Positions 26,024 to 35,438 are shown, numbered from the stretch's first letter. The stretch is 64,000 nucleotides of DNA from Desulfofundulus salinus (GCF_003627965.1 NZ_RBWE01000001.1:62001-126000); one strand, 5' to 3'. The notes: a model not told the origin generated them from the letters alone. Translations and numbers: made by a program.

Positions 26024-26509
26024 GTGAATACACTGGAATTACTCGAGCTTCTGGAAGACAATGCCAGGCTCACGCCGGAAGAAATAGCCGTCATGCTGCA
26101 TGTAGATACAGGGGAAGTGCGCCGGGCCATCCAGGAGCTGGAACAAAATAAAACCATCTTGAAGTACATGACCCTTGTGAACTGGGAAAAGGCCGGCGAA
26201 GAAAAGGTTTCCGCCCTGATTGAGGTGCGCATTACGCCCCAGCGGGACGTGGGTTTTGACGCGGTGGCCCGGCGCATTAGCCGGTTCCCGGAGGTGCGTA
26301 GCGTGCGCCTGATGTCCGGGGCCTACGATTTGGCGGTGTTCATCGAAGGACGCACCATGCGGGAGGTAAGCCACTTCGTGGCCACCAGGTTGGCTACCAT
26401 TGAAGGTGTAATCAGCACCACCACCCACTTCGTCCTCAAAACCTACAAACAGGACGGGGTCATTGTGGGAGATGGCGAAGAAGACCGCCGCCTGATGGTA
26501 ACACCTTAG
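26024..26509 (+). CDS. Lrp/AsnC-family transcriptional regulator
   Basis: A 161-residue regulator with an N-terminal helix-turn-helix (ARLTPEEIAVMLHVDTGEVRRAIQELE) and a C-terminal RAM/AsnC ligand domain. Members sense amino acids and bind DNA as octamers. GTG 26024 follows AAGGGGTGAACAG. It is the first gene after the T-box terminator and 58 bp before an aminotransferase gene it probably regulates. Confidence 0.9.
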   Translation: MNTLELLELLEDNARLTPEEIAVMLHVDTGEVRRAIQELEQNKTILKYMTLVNWEKAGEEKVSALIEVRITPQRDVGFDAVARRISRFPEVRSVRLMSGAYDLAVFIEGRTMREVSHFVATRLATIEGVISTTTHFVLKTYKQDGVIVGDGEEDRRLMVTP

Positions 26510-26567
26510 GAAGGGGGGCGTTTTTATCCCCCACTTCACACGCTAAACAAACGGGGAGGAACGGCTA

Positions 26568-27824
26568 ATGAGCAAAACCTGGTGTGAGCGGATTAATCCC
26601 GTAGTACGGGATATGCCACCCTCGGGGATTCGCCGTTTTTTCGATATGGTGGCCGAAACCAAAGGGGTCATTTCCCTGGGCGTGGGTGAACCGGACTTTG
26701 TCACGCCCTGGCACATCCGGGAGGCCTGCATTTACTCCCTGGAGAAGGGTTACACCATGTACACCTCCAACAGCGGCCTCCTGGAACTGCGCTATGCCAT
26801 TGCCCGGGACCTGGCCGACACTTACGGTGTATTCTATGATCCCCGGAGCGAGATTCTGGTAACGGTGGGAGTAAGCCAGGCCCTGGACCTGGCCTTAAGG
26901 GCACTGGTTTGCCCGGGCGACGAGGTGCTCATCCCGGAGCCGTCCTACGTTTCCTATGCCCCCACGGTGATTTTGGCCGGGGGAAAGGTGGTTCCCCTGC
27001 CTACCGGCATGGAACAGGGCTTTTGCCTGAGCGCCCACCAGGTGGAGGCGGCCATCACGCCGCGCACCAAGCTCCTGCTGTTATGCTATCCCAACAATCC
27101 CACCGGGGCAGTGCTGGACCGGAAAACCCTGCTGGAAATTGCGGAGGTGGCCGCAGCCCACGACCTGATCGTGATTTCCGACGAGATTTATGACAGGCTG
27201 ACCTACGTGGGCCAGCACACCTGCGTGGCCAGCCTGCCGGGCATGAAGGAACGTACCGTTCTTTTAAACGGGTTTTCCAAGTCCTACGCCATGACGGGCT
27301 GGCGGGTGGGTTATGCCTGCGGCCACGGGGATTTCATTGCCGCCATGACCAAAATCCACCAGTATACCATGCTCTGTGCGCCCATTACCGCCCAAATGGC
27401 CGCCCTGGAGGCGTTAAAAAACGGCCGGTCGGGGATGGAGCGCATGGTGCGGGAGTACAACAGGCGCCGCAATGTCGTCCTGCATGCTTTCCGGGATATG
27501 GGACTGCCCTGTTTTGAGCCCAAAGGAGCCTTTTACGCCTTCCCGGAAATCAGGGTTACCGGTCTGACATCAGAGGAATTTGCCGAGACCCTGCTCCAGG
27601 AGGAAAAGGTGGCCGTGGTTCCGGGCAATGCCTTCGGGCCCAGCGGCGAAGGCTTCGTGCGCTGTTCCTACGCCGCCTCGCTGGAGGATCTGGGTGAGGC
27701 CCTGCGGCGCATGGCCCGGCTGGTGCGCCGGCGGGGTGTCAGACCGCGGGTGATTTCCACTCCCCCACGGCCTTTCCCGGCCCGGGAAGCGGGCGTGAGT
27801 GCGGCGGGCGGTGCATCCTCGTAA
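26568..27824 (+). CDS. PLP-dependent class I/II aminotransferase
   Basis: A 418-residue aminotransferase of the AspC/PatA-like fold I group. The motifs are PNNPTG, SDEIYDRL and the PLP-binding lysine in GFSKSYAMTGWR. It swaps the amino group of an amino acid and a 2-oxo acid. The sequence does not fix the substrate, but the downstream 2-oxo acid oxidoreductase and aryl-CoA ligase suggest aromatic or branched amino acids. The last ~30 residues (Arg/Pro-rich) extend beyond the usual end. Confidence 0.92.
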   Translation: MSKTWCERINPVVRDMPPSGIRRFFDMVAETKGVISLGVGEPDFVTPWHIREACIYSLEKGYTMYTSNSGLLELRYAIARDLADTYGVFYDPRSEILVTVGVSQALDLALRALVCPGDEVLIPEPSYVSYAPTVILAGGKVVPLPTGMEQGFCLSAHQVEAAITPRTKLLLLCYPNNPTGAVLDRKTLLEIAEVAAAHDLIVISDEIYDRLTYVGQHTCVASLPGMKERTVLLNGFSKSYAMTGWRVGYACGHGDFIAAMTKIHQYTMLCAPITAQMAALEALKNGRSGMERMVREYNRRRNVVLHAFRDMGLPCFEPKGAFYAFPEIRVTGLTSEEFAETLLQEEKVAVVPGNAFGPSGEGFVRCSYAASLEDLGEALRRMARLVRRRGVRPRVISTPPRPFPAREAGVSAAGGASS

Positions 27825-27938
27825 ATTTTTTACACGGGCAGGAATTAATGTCCTGATGTAGAAATATTAAAAACTGTGCCGGAATTGTATGCCGGCGGGA
27901 ATAAAATAATAAAAAAGCAGGATGGGAGGACGGCAGGA

Positions 27939-29459
27939 GTGAAACTGTTGCTGTTGTGTCTTTTTGTGGGCGTGTTGCTTTACAGCGGCTACAGCAGTAT
28001 GGGGCGCAACCGGACTTTGAGCGACTTCTTTTTAGGCGGGCGGGCCATGGGTCCCTGGCTTTCGGCTTTTGCTTACGGCACCACCTATTTCTCAGCGGTG
28101 ATTTTTATTGGCTATGCCGGCAAGGTAGGCTGGGGATTTGGCACGGCCGCCCTTTGGATTGTTCTGGGCAACACCCTTGTGGGCAGCCTGCTGGCCTGGC
28201 TGGTCCTGGCCCGGCGGACCCGGATCATGACCGCCCGGCTGGGGGCCATGACCATGCCGGAGTTTTTGGAAGCCCGCTATCAAAGCCGGGCCATGAAAAT
28301 ATACGGGGCCCTGGTTATTTTCCTGTTCCTGGTTCCATACTCCGCCTCCGTGTTCATGGGTTTAAGCTATTTATTTAATCAGATCTTTGGCATCCCCTAC
28401 TTATATGCCGCACTATTGATGTGCCTTTTGACTGCCCTGTACCTGATCATGGGCGGCTACCGGGCAGTAGCCCTCACCGATGTGATTCAGGGAACGGTCA
28501 TGCTGGCCGGAGTGGGCATGTTGCTCTACTACGTCCTGGGGGCTCCCCAGGTGGGAGGGCTGTTCCAGGGGCTGCAACGGCTGGCAGAAGTTGACCCCGG
28601 CCTGGTAAGCCTGACCGGGCCCCAGGGCCGCTGGCTGCCCCTGGCCGCCCTGGTGGTTCTGACCAGCCTCGGCCCCTGGGGCCTGCCCCAAATGGTGCAG
28701 AAGTTTTACGCCATCAAGGATGAGAAAGCCATCCGCCCGGCCATGGTGGTGTCTACACTTTTTGCGCTGGTGATTACCTTTGGGGCTTATTTCACCGGAT
28801 CCCTTACGCACCTGTTCTTTGACAAGTTGCCCGTGGATCCAACCAGCGGCAAGCCCACTCCCGACATGCTCATGCCGATCCTGATTCACAGCACGCTGCC
28901 CGAGCTGGGAGCCACGCTCATTCTCCTGCTGGTGCTCTCGGCATCCATGTCCACCCTGGCGTCCCTGGTGCTGGTGAGCAGTTCGGCCGTTTCCATAGAC
29001 CTGGTGCAAAGCCTGCGACTCCGCTGGGCAAAAGAATACAGCGTTTTCATCATGCGCCTGTTATGCTGCCTCTTTATAGCCCTTTCCTTAATTATCGCCC
29101 TGGTCAAGCCGGGAATTATCCTTAGCCTGATGGCCATGTCCTGGGGCACGGTGGCCGGAGCATTCCTGGCCCCCTACCTGTACGGCCTGTTCTGGCGGGG
29201 CACCACGCCTGCGGGGGCCTGGGCCGGAACTTTAACCGGGCTGGGCTGTTCCGTAATCCTGTCCCTTTATTACCGGCTTGATCCGGCGGTCATTCCCCTG
29301 GTAGGGTCGCTGGCCATGCTCATTCCCCTGGTGGTGGTACCCGTGGTCAGCCTGTTTACCCGCCCCCTGCCGGTGGAGGCGGTGGAAAGGGCCTTTGGTC
29401 CGGGTACTGTCCCGGGAAAGCGGACTTTACTGAAATATAAGGAAGTGGAGAGTACATGA
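27939..29459 (+). CDS. Sodium:solute symporter (SSF family)
   Basis: A 506-residue transporter with about 13 membrane helices and the SSF signature region (MGGYRAVALTDVIQGTVML). GTG 27939 is preferred over an earlier in-frame GTG at 27876 because GGGAGG lies about 10 bp before it and the first helix starts at once. It takes up a solute with sodium; the context suggests an amino acid or carboxylate. Its end overlaps the ligase start by 4 bp. Confidence 0.9.
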   Translation: MKLLLLCLFVGVLLYSGYSSMGRNRTLSDFFLGGRAMGPWLSAFAYGTTYFSAVIFIGYAGKVGWGFGTAALWIVLGNTLVGSLLAWLVLARRTRIMTARLGAMTMPEFLEARYQSRAMKIYGALVIFLFLVPYSASVFMGLSYLFNQIFGIPYLYAALLMCLLTALYLIMGGYRAVALTDVIQGTVMLAGVGMLLYYVLGAPQVGGLFQGLQRLAEVDPGLVSLTGPQGRWLPLAALVVLTSLGPWGLPQMVQKFYAIKDEKAIRPAMVVSTLFALVITFGAYFTGSLTHLFFDKLPVDPTSGKPTPDMLMPILIHSTLPELGATLILLLVLSASMSTLASLVLVSSSAVSIDLVQSLRLRWAKEYSVFIMRLLCCLFIALSLIIALVKPGIILSLMAMSWGTVAGAFLAPYLYGLFWRGTTPAGAWAGTLTGLGCSVILSLYYRLDPAVIPLVGSLAMLIPLVVVPVVSLFTRPLPVEAVERAFGPGTVPGKRTLLKYKEVEST

Positions 29460-30760
29460 TCTGGGATCCAGAACATGAATGCATGGACAGGGAGGAGCTC
29501 CAGGCTCTGCAGCTGGAGCGGTTAAAGGAGACACTGCACCGGGTTTACAGGCAGGTACCCTACTATCGCCGGCTCTTTGATGCCCACGGCGTTTTGCCTG
29601 AGGATCTGCGCACCTTAAGCGATATCCAAAAGTTTCCTTTTACCACCAAGGCAGCCCTGCGGGATAACTACCCGTACGGGCTCTTTGCTGTTCCGCTAAA
29701 AGAAGTGGTACGGTTGCACGCATCTTCGGGCACGACGGGAAAGCCCATTGTGGTGGGATACACCAGAAGGGACCTGGAAACCTGGAGTGAACTGGTGGCC
29801 CGGATTGTCACCCAGGCCGGGGTCACCGACGAGGACGTGGTGCAGATCACCTTTGGCTACGGCTTGTTTACCGGTGCCTTCGGACTGCACTACGGCCTGG
29901 AAAGGGTGGGTGCCACCATTGTCCCTGCCTCGGTGGGCAACAGTGAAAAACAGATCATGCTGATGAAGGATTTCGGCACCACGGTGCTGGTGGGCACTCC
30001 GTCCTACGTGCTGCACCTGGGGGAAACTGCCCGTTCCATGGGCATTGATCCCGCCGGCCTGAAGGTGCGGCTGGGTCTGTTTGGCGCCGAGGCCTGGAGC
30101 GAGGAAATGCGCCGCGAGCTGGAGAAGATGTGGGGCATGAAGGCCACCGACAACTACGGCCTGTCGGAAGTGATGGGGCCGGGAGTGTGCGGTGAATGCA
30201 CCGTGGGACCGGGCCTGCATATTGCCGAAGACCATTTCCTGGTGGAAATTATCGATCCCGAAACCGGCGAGGCCCTGGATTACGGCCGGGAAGGGGAGGT
30301 GGTCATAACCACCCTGACCAAAGAGGCCTTCCCCGTAATCCGCTACCGCACCCGGGACATTTCCGTGATCAACCCGGAACCCTGCCCCTGCGGGCGTACC
30401 ACCGCCCGCCTGCGCCGGATTGCCGGGCGGACCGACGACATGCTGATCATTTCCGGAGTAAATGTTTTCCCCTCCCAAATTGAAAGCGTATTGATGGAAA
30501 TCGAAGGTATCTCACCCCACTACCAGATTGTAGTGGATAAGAAGGGTTACCTGGATTACCTGGAGGTACAGGTGGAAATGACGGAGCAGGCCTTCACCGG
30601 CAGCTTCCGGGACCTGGAGGCCATGGAAGAAAAAATCCGCCGCCGGCTCCAGGCAGTGCTTTCCATCAGCCCGCGGGTGCGCCTGCTGGAACCCCACTCC
30701 ATCGAGCGCAGTCAGGGCAAAGCCAAACGGGTTATAGACAGGCGCCCTAAAAAGCAGTAG
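29456..30760 (+). CDS. paaK: Phenylacetate-CoA ligase family enzyme
   Basis: A 434-residue AMP-forming ligase with the adenylate motif SSGTTGKPIVVGYT, YGLSEVMGPGV and a C-terminal RTDDMLIISGVNVFPSQIE, all typical of PaaK. It makes an aryl-acetyl-CoA from the acid, ATP and CoA. ATG 29456 overlaps the symporter stop. Located before iorAB, it may re-activate aryl acids or form part of aromatic amino acid oxidation. Confidence 0.9.
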   Translation: MIWDPEHECMDREELQALQLERLKETLHRVYRQVPYYRRLFDAHGVLPEDLRTLSDIQKFPFTTKAALRDNYPYGLFAVPLKEVVRLHASSGTTGKPIVVGYTRRDLETWSELVARIVTQAGVTDEDVVQITFGYGLFTGAFGLHYGLERVGATIVPASVGNSEKQIMLMKDFGTTVLVGTPSYVLHLGETARSMGIDPAGLKVRLGLFGAEAWSEEMRRELEKMWGMKATDNYGLSEVMGPGVCGECTVGPGLHIAEDHFLVEIIDPETGEALDYGREGEVVITTLTKEAFPVIRYRTRDISVINPEPCPCGRTTARLRRIAGRTDDMLIISGVNVFPSQIESVLMEIEGISPHYQIVVDKKGYLDYLEVQVEMTEQAFTGSFRDLEAMEEKIRRRLQAVLSISPRVRLLEPHSIERSQGKAKRVIDRRPKKQ

Positions 30761-30852
30761 CAATTTATATATAGCGTCGCAAAAATGAAAGGGGCATGGG
30801 CGGCGGTCGCCTAAGGAGCACTGGAGCGACGGGAGACGACCTCCGCCTAAAT

Positions 30853-31021
30853 GGTAAATGTTCAGTAGAACCGCTACCATAGGCAAGGTGCCGCCCAGCA
30901 CTCACTGGAATACTGGGTCTTCGTAAAACCAGAGGTATCAATTGAACCTGAAATCTCAGGAGCAGAGCCATATTGTGGTGAGTGCTGGGCGGCACCAAAG
31001 CGGGTTCACTGAACATTTACC
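30853..31021. mobile_element. MITE-like element, 169 bp, complete
   Basis: The outer ends GGTAAATGTTCAGTAGAACC (30853-30872) and its near-perfect inverse ending at 31021 flank an inner perfect 19-bp inverted repeat (30887-30905 and 30978-30996). It carries no coding sequence and lies just before iorA. Ends of the same type occur at 12844, 33446 and 35493. Just outside it, 30815-30837 also resembles the structured repeat at 33492. Confidence 0.7.
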
Positions 31022-31058
31022 CCAATGGATATGCGACAGTAACATATGGAGGTTTGAC

Positions 31059-32852
31059 ATGAAGGAACTAATGACGGGTAACGAAGCCATTGCCCGGGGA
31101 GCTTATGAACACGGCGTTACCGTGGGGGTTGGCTATCCGGGTACGCCCAGCACCGAGATTCTGGAAAACTTTGCCCGCTACCCGGGGATTAAGGCCCAAT
31201 GGGCCCCCAACGAAAAGGTGGCCCTGGAGGTGGGCATTGGGGCTTCCCTGGCCGGGGCCCGGGTGCTGGTGACCATGAAACACGTGGGGGTGAACGTGGC
31301 GGCCGATCCCCTGATGACCGCTGCTTATACGGGCGTTAACGGCGGGCTGGTGCTGGTTTCCGCCGACGACCCCGGGATGCACAGCTCCCAGAACGAGCAG
31401 GACAACCGCTTTTACGCCCGCTTTGCCCGGGTGCCCATGTTTGAACCGTCGGACAGCCAGGAAGCCCTGGACATGGTGGGCCTGGCCCTCCAGGTGAGCG
31501 AGGAGTTTGACCTGCCCGTGATCCTGCGCACCACCACCAGGGTGGCCCATTCCCAGAGCCTGGTGGACCTTAAGGAGCGCAGGGAGGCACCCTTAAGGCC
31601 CTACCGCAAGGACCCGAAAAAATGGCTTATGGTGCCGGCCTTCGGCCGCCTGCGCCGCCAGGTCCTGGAAGAGCGGCTGCAAAGGCTAAAGGCCTACACC
31701 GAAACCACGCCGGTAAATTTCATTTCCTGGGGCGACCGCCAGGTGGGAGTGATCACCAGCGGCATCAGCTACCAGTATGTGCGGGAGGTTTTGCCCGGGG
31801 CCTCCATACTCAAGCTGGGGATGACCTTTCCTCTGCCGCAAGGCCTGATCCGCCAGTTTGCCGCCGGTGTGGAAAGGCTTCTGGTGGTGGAAGAGCTGGA
31901 TCCCTATATTGAAGAATTTGTCCGGGGCCTGGGTCTTACGGTGACGGGCAAAAAGATTTTCCCGGCCTGGAACGAGTTTACCCCCGGCCTTGTGCGCCGC
32001 AAGCTAAAGGAAGCGGGGATACCGGTGCCTTCGCCAGCTGCCGGGCAGGATGCGACCGCCTGTCCTCTGGGACCCGGCGGTGAAGTGGAGGAATTACCTC
32101 CCGTCCCGGGACGCCCGCCCGTACTCTGCCCTGGCTGTCCCCACCGGGGAGTCTTTTATGTGCTGCATAAATTAAAGCTTCTGGTTACCGGGGACATCGG
32201 CTGCTATACCCTGGGCGGCCTGCCCCCCCTGGAGGGCATGGACAGCTGCGTGTGCATGGGGGCCAGCATTGGCATGGCCCACGGCTGCGAACTGGCCGAT
32301 CCTTCCCTGGCCCGCCGCACCGTAGCCGTAATTGGCGACTCCACCTTTTTCCATTCCGGCATCACCGGCCTCATGCACATGGTTTACAACGGGGGCCAGG
32401 GTACGGTAATCATTTTAGACAACCGCACCACGGCCATGACCGGCCACCAGGAGCACCCCGGCACGGGCAAAACGCTCATGGGGGAGCCTGCCCCCGCGGT
32501 GGATCTGGAAGCGCTGGTGCGGGCGCTGGGGGTCGGCCGGGTGCGGGTGGTGGATCCCCTGGATATGGCCGGGTTGACGCAGGCCATCCAGGAGGAAATT
32601 GCCGCAGGCGCCCCGTCGGTGATCATTGCCCGCCGGCCCTGCGCGCTGTTGCAAAGGGAAAACCGCCCGCCGGTCCGGGTGGATGTTGAGGCCTGCACCG
32701 GCTGCAAGACCTGCCTGAAGCTCAGCTGCCCGGCCATTTCCGTGCAGGATAAAAAGGCGGCGGTGGATGCCATTATCTGCACCGGCTGCGGGTTGTGCGT
32801 GCAGGTGTGCAAGTTTGGCGCCCTGAAGGAAGGGGGAGAAAACAATGGCTGA
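31059..32852 (+). CDS. iorA: Indolepyruvate:ferredoxin oxidoreductase, alpha subunit
   Basis: A 597-residue thiamine diphosphate enzyme. It has an N-terminal pyrimidine-binding domain (MTGNEAIARGAYEHGV), a TPP-binding domain with GDIGCYTLGG and GDSTFFHSGITG, and a C-terminal ferredoxin domain with CTGCKTCLKLSCPA and CTGCGLCVQVC. It oxidises aryl-pyruvates to aryl-acetyl-CoA while reducing ferredoxin. ATG 31059 is set by GGAGG at 31048-31052; a longer frame upstream runs into the repeat element and is not used. It overlaps iorB by 8 bp. Confidence 0.95.
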   Translation: MKELMTGNEAIARGAYEHGVTVGVGYPGTPSTEILENFARYPGIKAQWAPNEKVALEVGIGASLAGARVLVTMKHVGVNVAADPLMTAAYTGVNGGLVLVSADDPGMHSSQNEQDNRFYARFARVPMFEPSDSQEALDMVGLALQVSEEFDLPVILRTTTRVAHSQSLVDLKERREAPLRPYRKDPKKWLMVPAFGRLRRQVLEERLQRLKAYTETTPVNFISWGDRQVGVITSGISYQYVREVLPGASILKLGMTFPLPQGLIRQFAAGVERLLVVEELDPYIEEFVRGLGLTVTGKKIFPAWNEFTPGLVRRKLKEAGIPVPSPAAGQDATACPLGPGGEVEELPPVPGRPPVLCPGCPHRGVFYVLHKLKLLVTGDIGCYTLGGLPPLEGMDSCVCMGASIGMAHGCELADPSLARRTVAVIGDSTFFHSGITGLMHMVYNGGQGTVIILDNRTTAMTGHQEHPGTGKTLMGEPAPAVDLEALVRALGVGRVRVVDPLDMAGLTQAIQEEIAAGAPSVIIARRPCALLQRENRPPVRVDVEACTGCKTCLKLSCPAISVQDKKAAVDAIICTGCGLCVQVCKFGALKEGGENNG

Positions 32853-33438
32853 GGTAACGGGTGCGGCCCTGGCGCCGGTGGACATATTGATGGTTGGCGT
32901 AGGGGGCCAGGGAATCATCCTGGCGAGCAAGATCCTGGCCCACGCCGCCCAGGCGGCCGGGTACGATATTAAAGTATCGGAAATCCACGGCATGGCCCAG
33001 CGGGGGGGCAGTGTGGTAACCCAGGTGCGCCTGGGGGAAAGGGTCTATTCCCCCCTCATTCCCGAAGGAGAGGCCGATATCATCCTGGCCTTTGAACAGC
33101 TGGAGGCCCTGCGCTGGCTGGAGTGTGTGAAGGGCGGGGGCACCATCATTGTGAACAGTCAGATCATCTATCCCGTACCCGTACTGGCGGGCATGGCCCA
33201 ATATCCCGAAAACATTATCGCCCACCTTTCCCGCCGGGCCCACACCCTGGTGGTGGACGCCCTGGGCAAGGCCCTGGGGTGCGGCAATGCCCGGGCGGCC
33301 AACTTAGTGCTGCTGGGCGCCCTGGCCAGGAGGATGTCCATCCCGCTTTCCTGCTGGCTCAACGCCATAGAGGCCTGTGTCCCCGCCCGTTACCTGGAGG
33401 TCAACCGGGCCGCCTTCCAGAGCGGTTATGCCCCCTGA
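32845..33438 (+). CDS. iorB: Indolepyruvate:ferredoxin oxidoreductase, beta subunit
   Basis: A 197-residue gamma-domain-like subunit starting MAEVTGAALAPVDILMVGVGGQG, the usual GGQG start of IorB, and continuing with EIHGMAQRGGSVVTQVR, which contacts CoA/TPP. ATG 32845 overlaps iorA. With IorA it forms the two-subunit ferredoxin-dependent oxidoreductase. Confidence 0.95.
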   Translation: MAEVTGAALAPVDILMVGVGGQGIILASKILAHAAQAAGYDIKVSEIHGMAQRGGSVVTQVRLGERVYSPLIPEGEADIILAFEQLEALRWLECVKGGGTIIVNSQIIYPVPVLAGMAQYPENIIAHLSRRAHTLVVDALGKALGCGNARAANLVLLGALARRMSIPLSCWLNAIEACVPARYLEVNRAAFQSGYAP

Positions 33439-33445
33439 GTTATCT

Positions 33446-33553
33446 GGTAAATTCAGTAGAACCTTTATGAAAAGGATGCGGCGCGCATCTTACGCGAAGC
33501 ACTGGAGTGAGCGGGGACAGCGCCGCATCCAACCAGTTCACTGAATATTTTTA
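33446..33553. mobile_element. MITE-like element, about 108 bp
   Basis: The left end GGTAAATTCAGTAGAACC (33446-33463) and the inverse-type right end GTTCACTGAATATTT (33536-33550) flank an 11-bp inverted repeat GGATGCGGCGC/GCGCCGCATCC (33474-33484, 33520-33530). The inner part 33482-33519 matches repeats at 23086 and 25591. Confidence 0.65.
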
Positions 33554-33602
33554 ACGCCTTTTTCGAATTGAGCGGCTACGAAAATGCCTGGGGTCGGGAC
33601 TT

Positions 33603-35120
33603 ATGGGCAGGCAAAAGGTTTTTAAGCTAAACGAATATCGAAAGAAGGAGAGGACGGCGCCGGGCCTTGAACCCCTGGACAACGGGGATGGGAGGGTCCG
33701 TTTCCATGCGCCCCTGGGTAAAATCAAGGCGTTTTTAAAGGAGCGAAAGTGGCTTCTGCTGGCGCTAGTTTTAACGGCCGTCATCTGCCTGTTGCCCACA
33801 CCCCGGGGCCTGACCGTGCAGGGAAAGTACGCCCTGGGTCTCTGGGCCTTTGTCATCGTCTGCTTTTTGACCGAAGCGGTGCCCCTGCCCATGACCGCCA
33901 TGCTTATCGGCTCTTACCAGGTTTTCGCCGGCATCGCCGGCTTCAGAGAGGTGCCCCGCACCTTTATGGACGATGCCGTGATTTTCATCATGGGCGTGCT
34001 GATGATGGGTGCCATGCTGATGAAGTACAATATCCACAACCGGGTGGCCCTCTTCATGCTCAAACTATGCGGCACCCGCATTGAAAGGGTTATCCTGGGC
34101 ATTGTGGCCTTTTGCGCCATCAGCGCTGGCTTCATTACGGAGCACGCCGCGGTGATGATCATGCTCCCCATCGGGGTGGGCATTATTTCCTTAAGCGGTG
34201 GTTACAAAAAGGTGCCCAACCTGGCCAAGCTGATCATGCTCTCCATTGCCTACGGCGTGATTATTGGGGGTGTCTCCGCGCCATCGGGAGGCGCCCGCAA
34301 TGCCCTGATGCTGGGCCTTTTGAACAGCCTGGGCGTCAACGTCGGCTACGGCCAGTGGATGCTCATGGTCATGCCCTTTACCCTGATCATGATCCCTATA
34401 GTTAGTTACTGGCTGCTGAACCTCTTTTCTCCGGAAATTACAGACCTGGCCGGGGCAATTAAGGCCATCAGGGAGGAAATGGAGGCCGATGGTCCCATGA
34501 CCAGCCAGGCGCGGATGGCTCTGGCCATTTTTCTGGCCGTGGTGGCCGGCTGGATTTTTGCCAGCCAGCGTTTTGGGGTGGGCAACATTGCCATGGTGGG
34601 TATTCTCCTGGCGGCGGTATTGCGCCTGATCGACTGGAGCTACCTGCAGCAAAAAACCCAGTGGGGGGTGGTTTTACTTTACGCCGGGGCCATTTCCATG
34701 GGTAAGATGCTCATTGCCACCGGCGCCGCTTCCTGGCTGGCCGGGCAGCTCCTGCACCTGGCGGCGGCCGCCGAGGTAACCGAGGGGGTTTCCCTGCTGG
34801 CGGTTACTGCCACGGTAACCGCCCTGGTGACCAATACCATGGCAGACGGTCCCACGGTGGCCGTCCTCGGCCCAATCTTTTTGAAGGTGGCCGAACTGTC
34901 CCGGACCTCACCCCTGGTCATTGGTGTGGCCACCTCCCTGGCTTCGGCCTTTTCCTACCTCCTGGTGATTGCCACTCCCGCCAACGCCATCGTTTACGGT
35001 CCCGGTTTCTTGCAGGCACAGGATTTTTTAAAGGCCGGGGGCGTACTCTTTCTCATCTCCCTGGTCTTCACCGTTACCTTTCTCGGTGGTTTCTGGTGGC
35101 ACGTGCTGGGAGTTTGGTAA
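33603..35120 (+). CDS. DASS/SLC13-family anion transporter
   Basis: A 505-residue permease with a charged N-terminal tail of about 55 residues and 11-12 membrane helices. It has SLC13-type segments (TEAVPLPMTAMLIGSYQVF; GGVSAPSGGARNALMLG; VTNTMADGPTVAVLGP). The family imports dicarboxylates or sulfate with sodium. In a sulfate reducer, either an organic acid from the preceding pathway or sulfate is plausible; the sequence does not decide. Confidence 0.88.
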   Translation: MGRQKVFKLNEYRKKERTAPGLEPLDNGDGRVRFHAPLGKIKAFLKERKWLLLALVLTAVICLLPTPRGLTVQGKYALGLWAFVIVCFLTEAVPLPMTAMLIGSYQVFAGIAGFREVPRTFMDDAVIFIMGVLMMGAMLMKYNIHNRVALFMLKLCGTRIERVILGIVAFCAISAGFITEHAAVMIMLPIGVGIISLSGGYKKVPNLAKLIMLSIAYGVIIGGVSAPSGGARNALMLGLLNSLGVNVGYGQWMLMVMPFTLIMIPIVSYWLLNLFSPEITDLAGAIKAIREEMEADGPMTSQARMALAIFLAVVAGWIFASQRFGVGNIAMVGILLAAVLRLIDWSYLQQKTQWGVVLLYAGAISMGKMLIATGAASWLAGQLLHLAAAAEVTEGVSLLAVTATVTALVTNTMADGPTVAVLGPIFLKVAELSRTSPLVIGVATSLASAFSYLLVIATPANAIVYGPGFLQAQDFLKAGGVLFLISLVFTVTFLGGFWWHVLGVW

Positions 35121-35215
35121 CCGGGGCTATTCTTAGAGTAACCAAATTCCGCCCCCGTCCAAAACAAATACAATTGGTGGAAGATTATAAATTTAAAAAA
35201 TAACAAAGTGATTTA

Positions 35216-35244
35216 TTGCACAAACAACAAGGCTATGTTATACT
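35216..35244 (+). promoter_or_regulatory. Strong sigma-A promoter over a non-coding stretch
   Basis: TTGCAC (35216-35221) and TATACT (35239-35244) with a 17-bp spacer. No open reading frame follows before 35538. The 35250-35490 sequence looks structured rather than coding and may be an RNA or an intron remnant. Confidence 0.6.
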
Positions 35245-35438
35245 TGAAGCAAAACGAGGGCACAGACATAGAAATGTGAATAAGTGCACAACCTGAAATT
35301 AGCGGCATATTTTGTAGTGAACAGGTGTGGTGAAAAGCCAGTAGACACAAGGACTTTGGAACCTGACAGATTGAAGTAAAATGAGGGATAAATGGAGTAT
35401 GTGAACGCCGTAACATACCTGGGGAAATGCGCTGTTAT

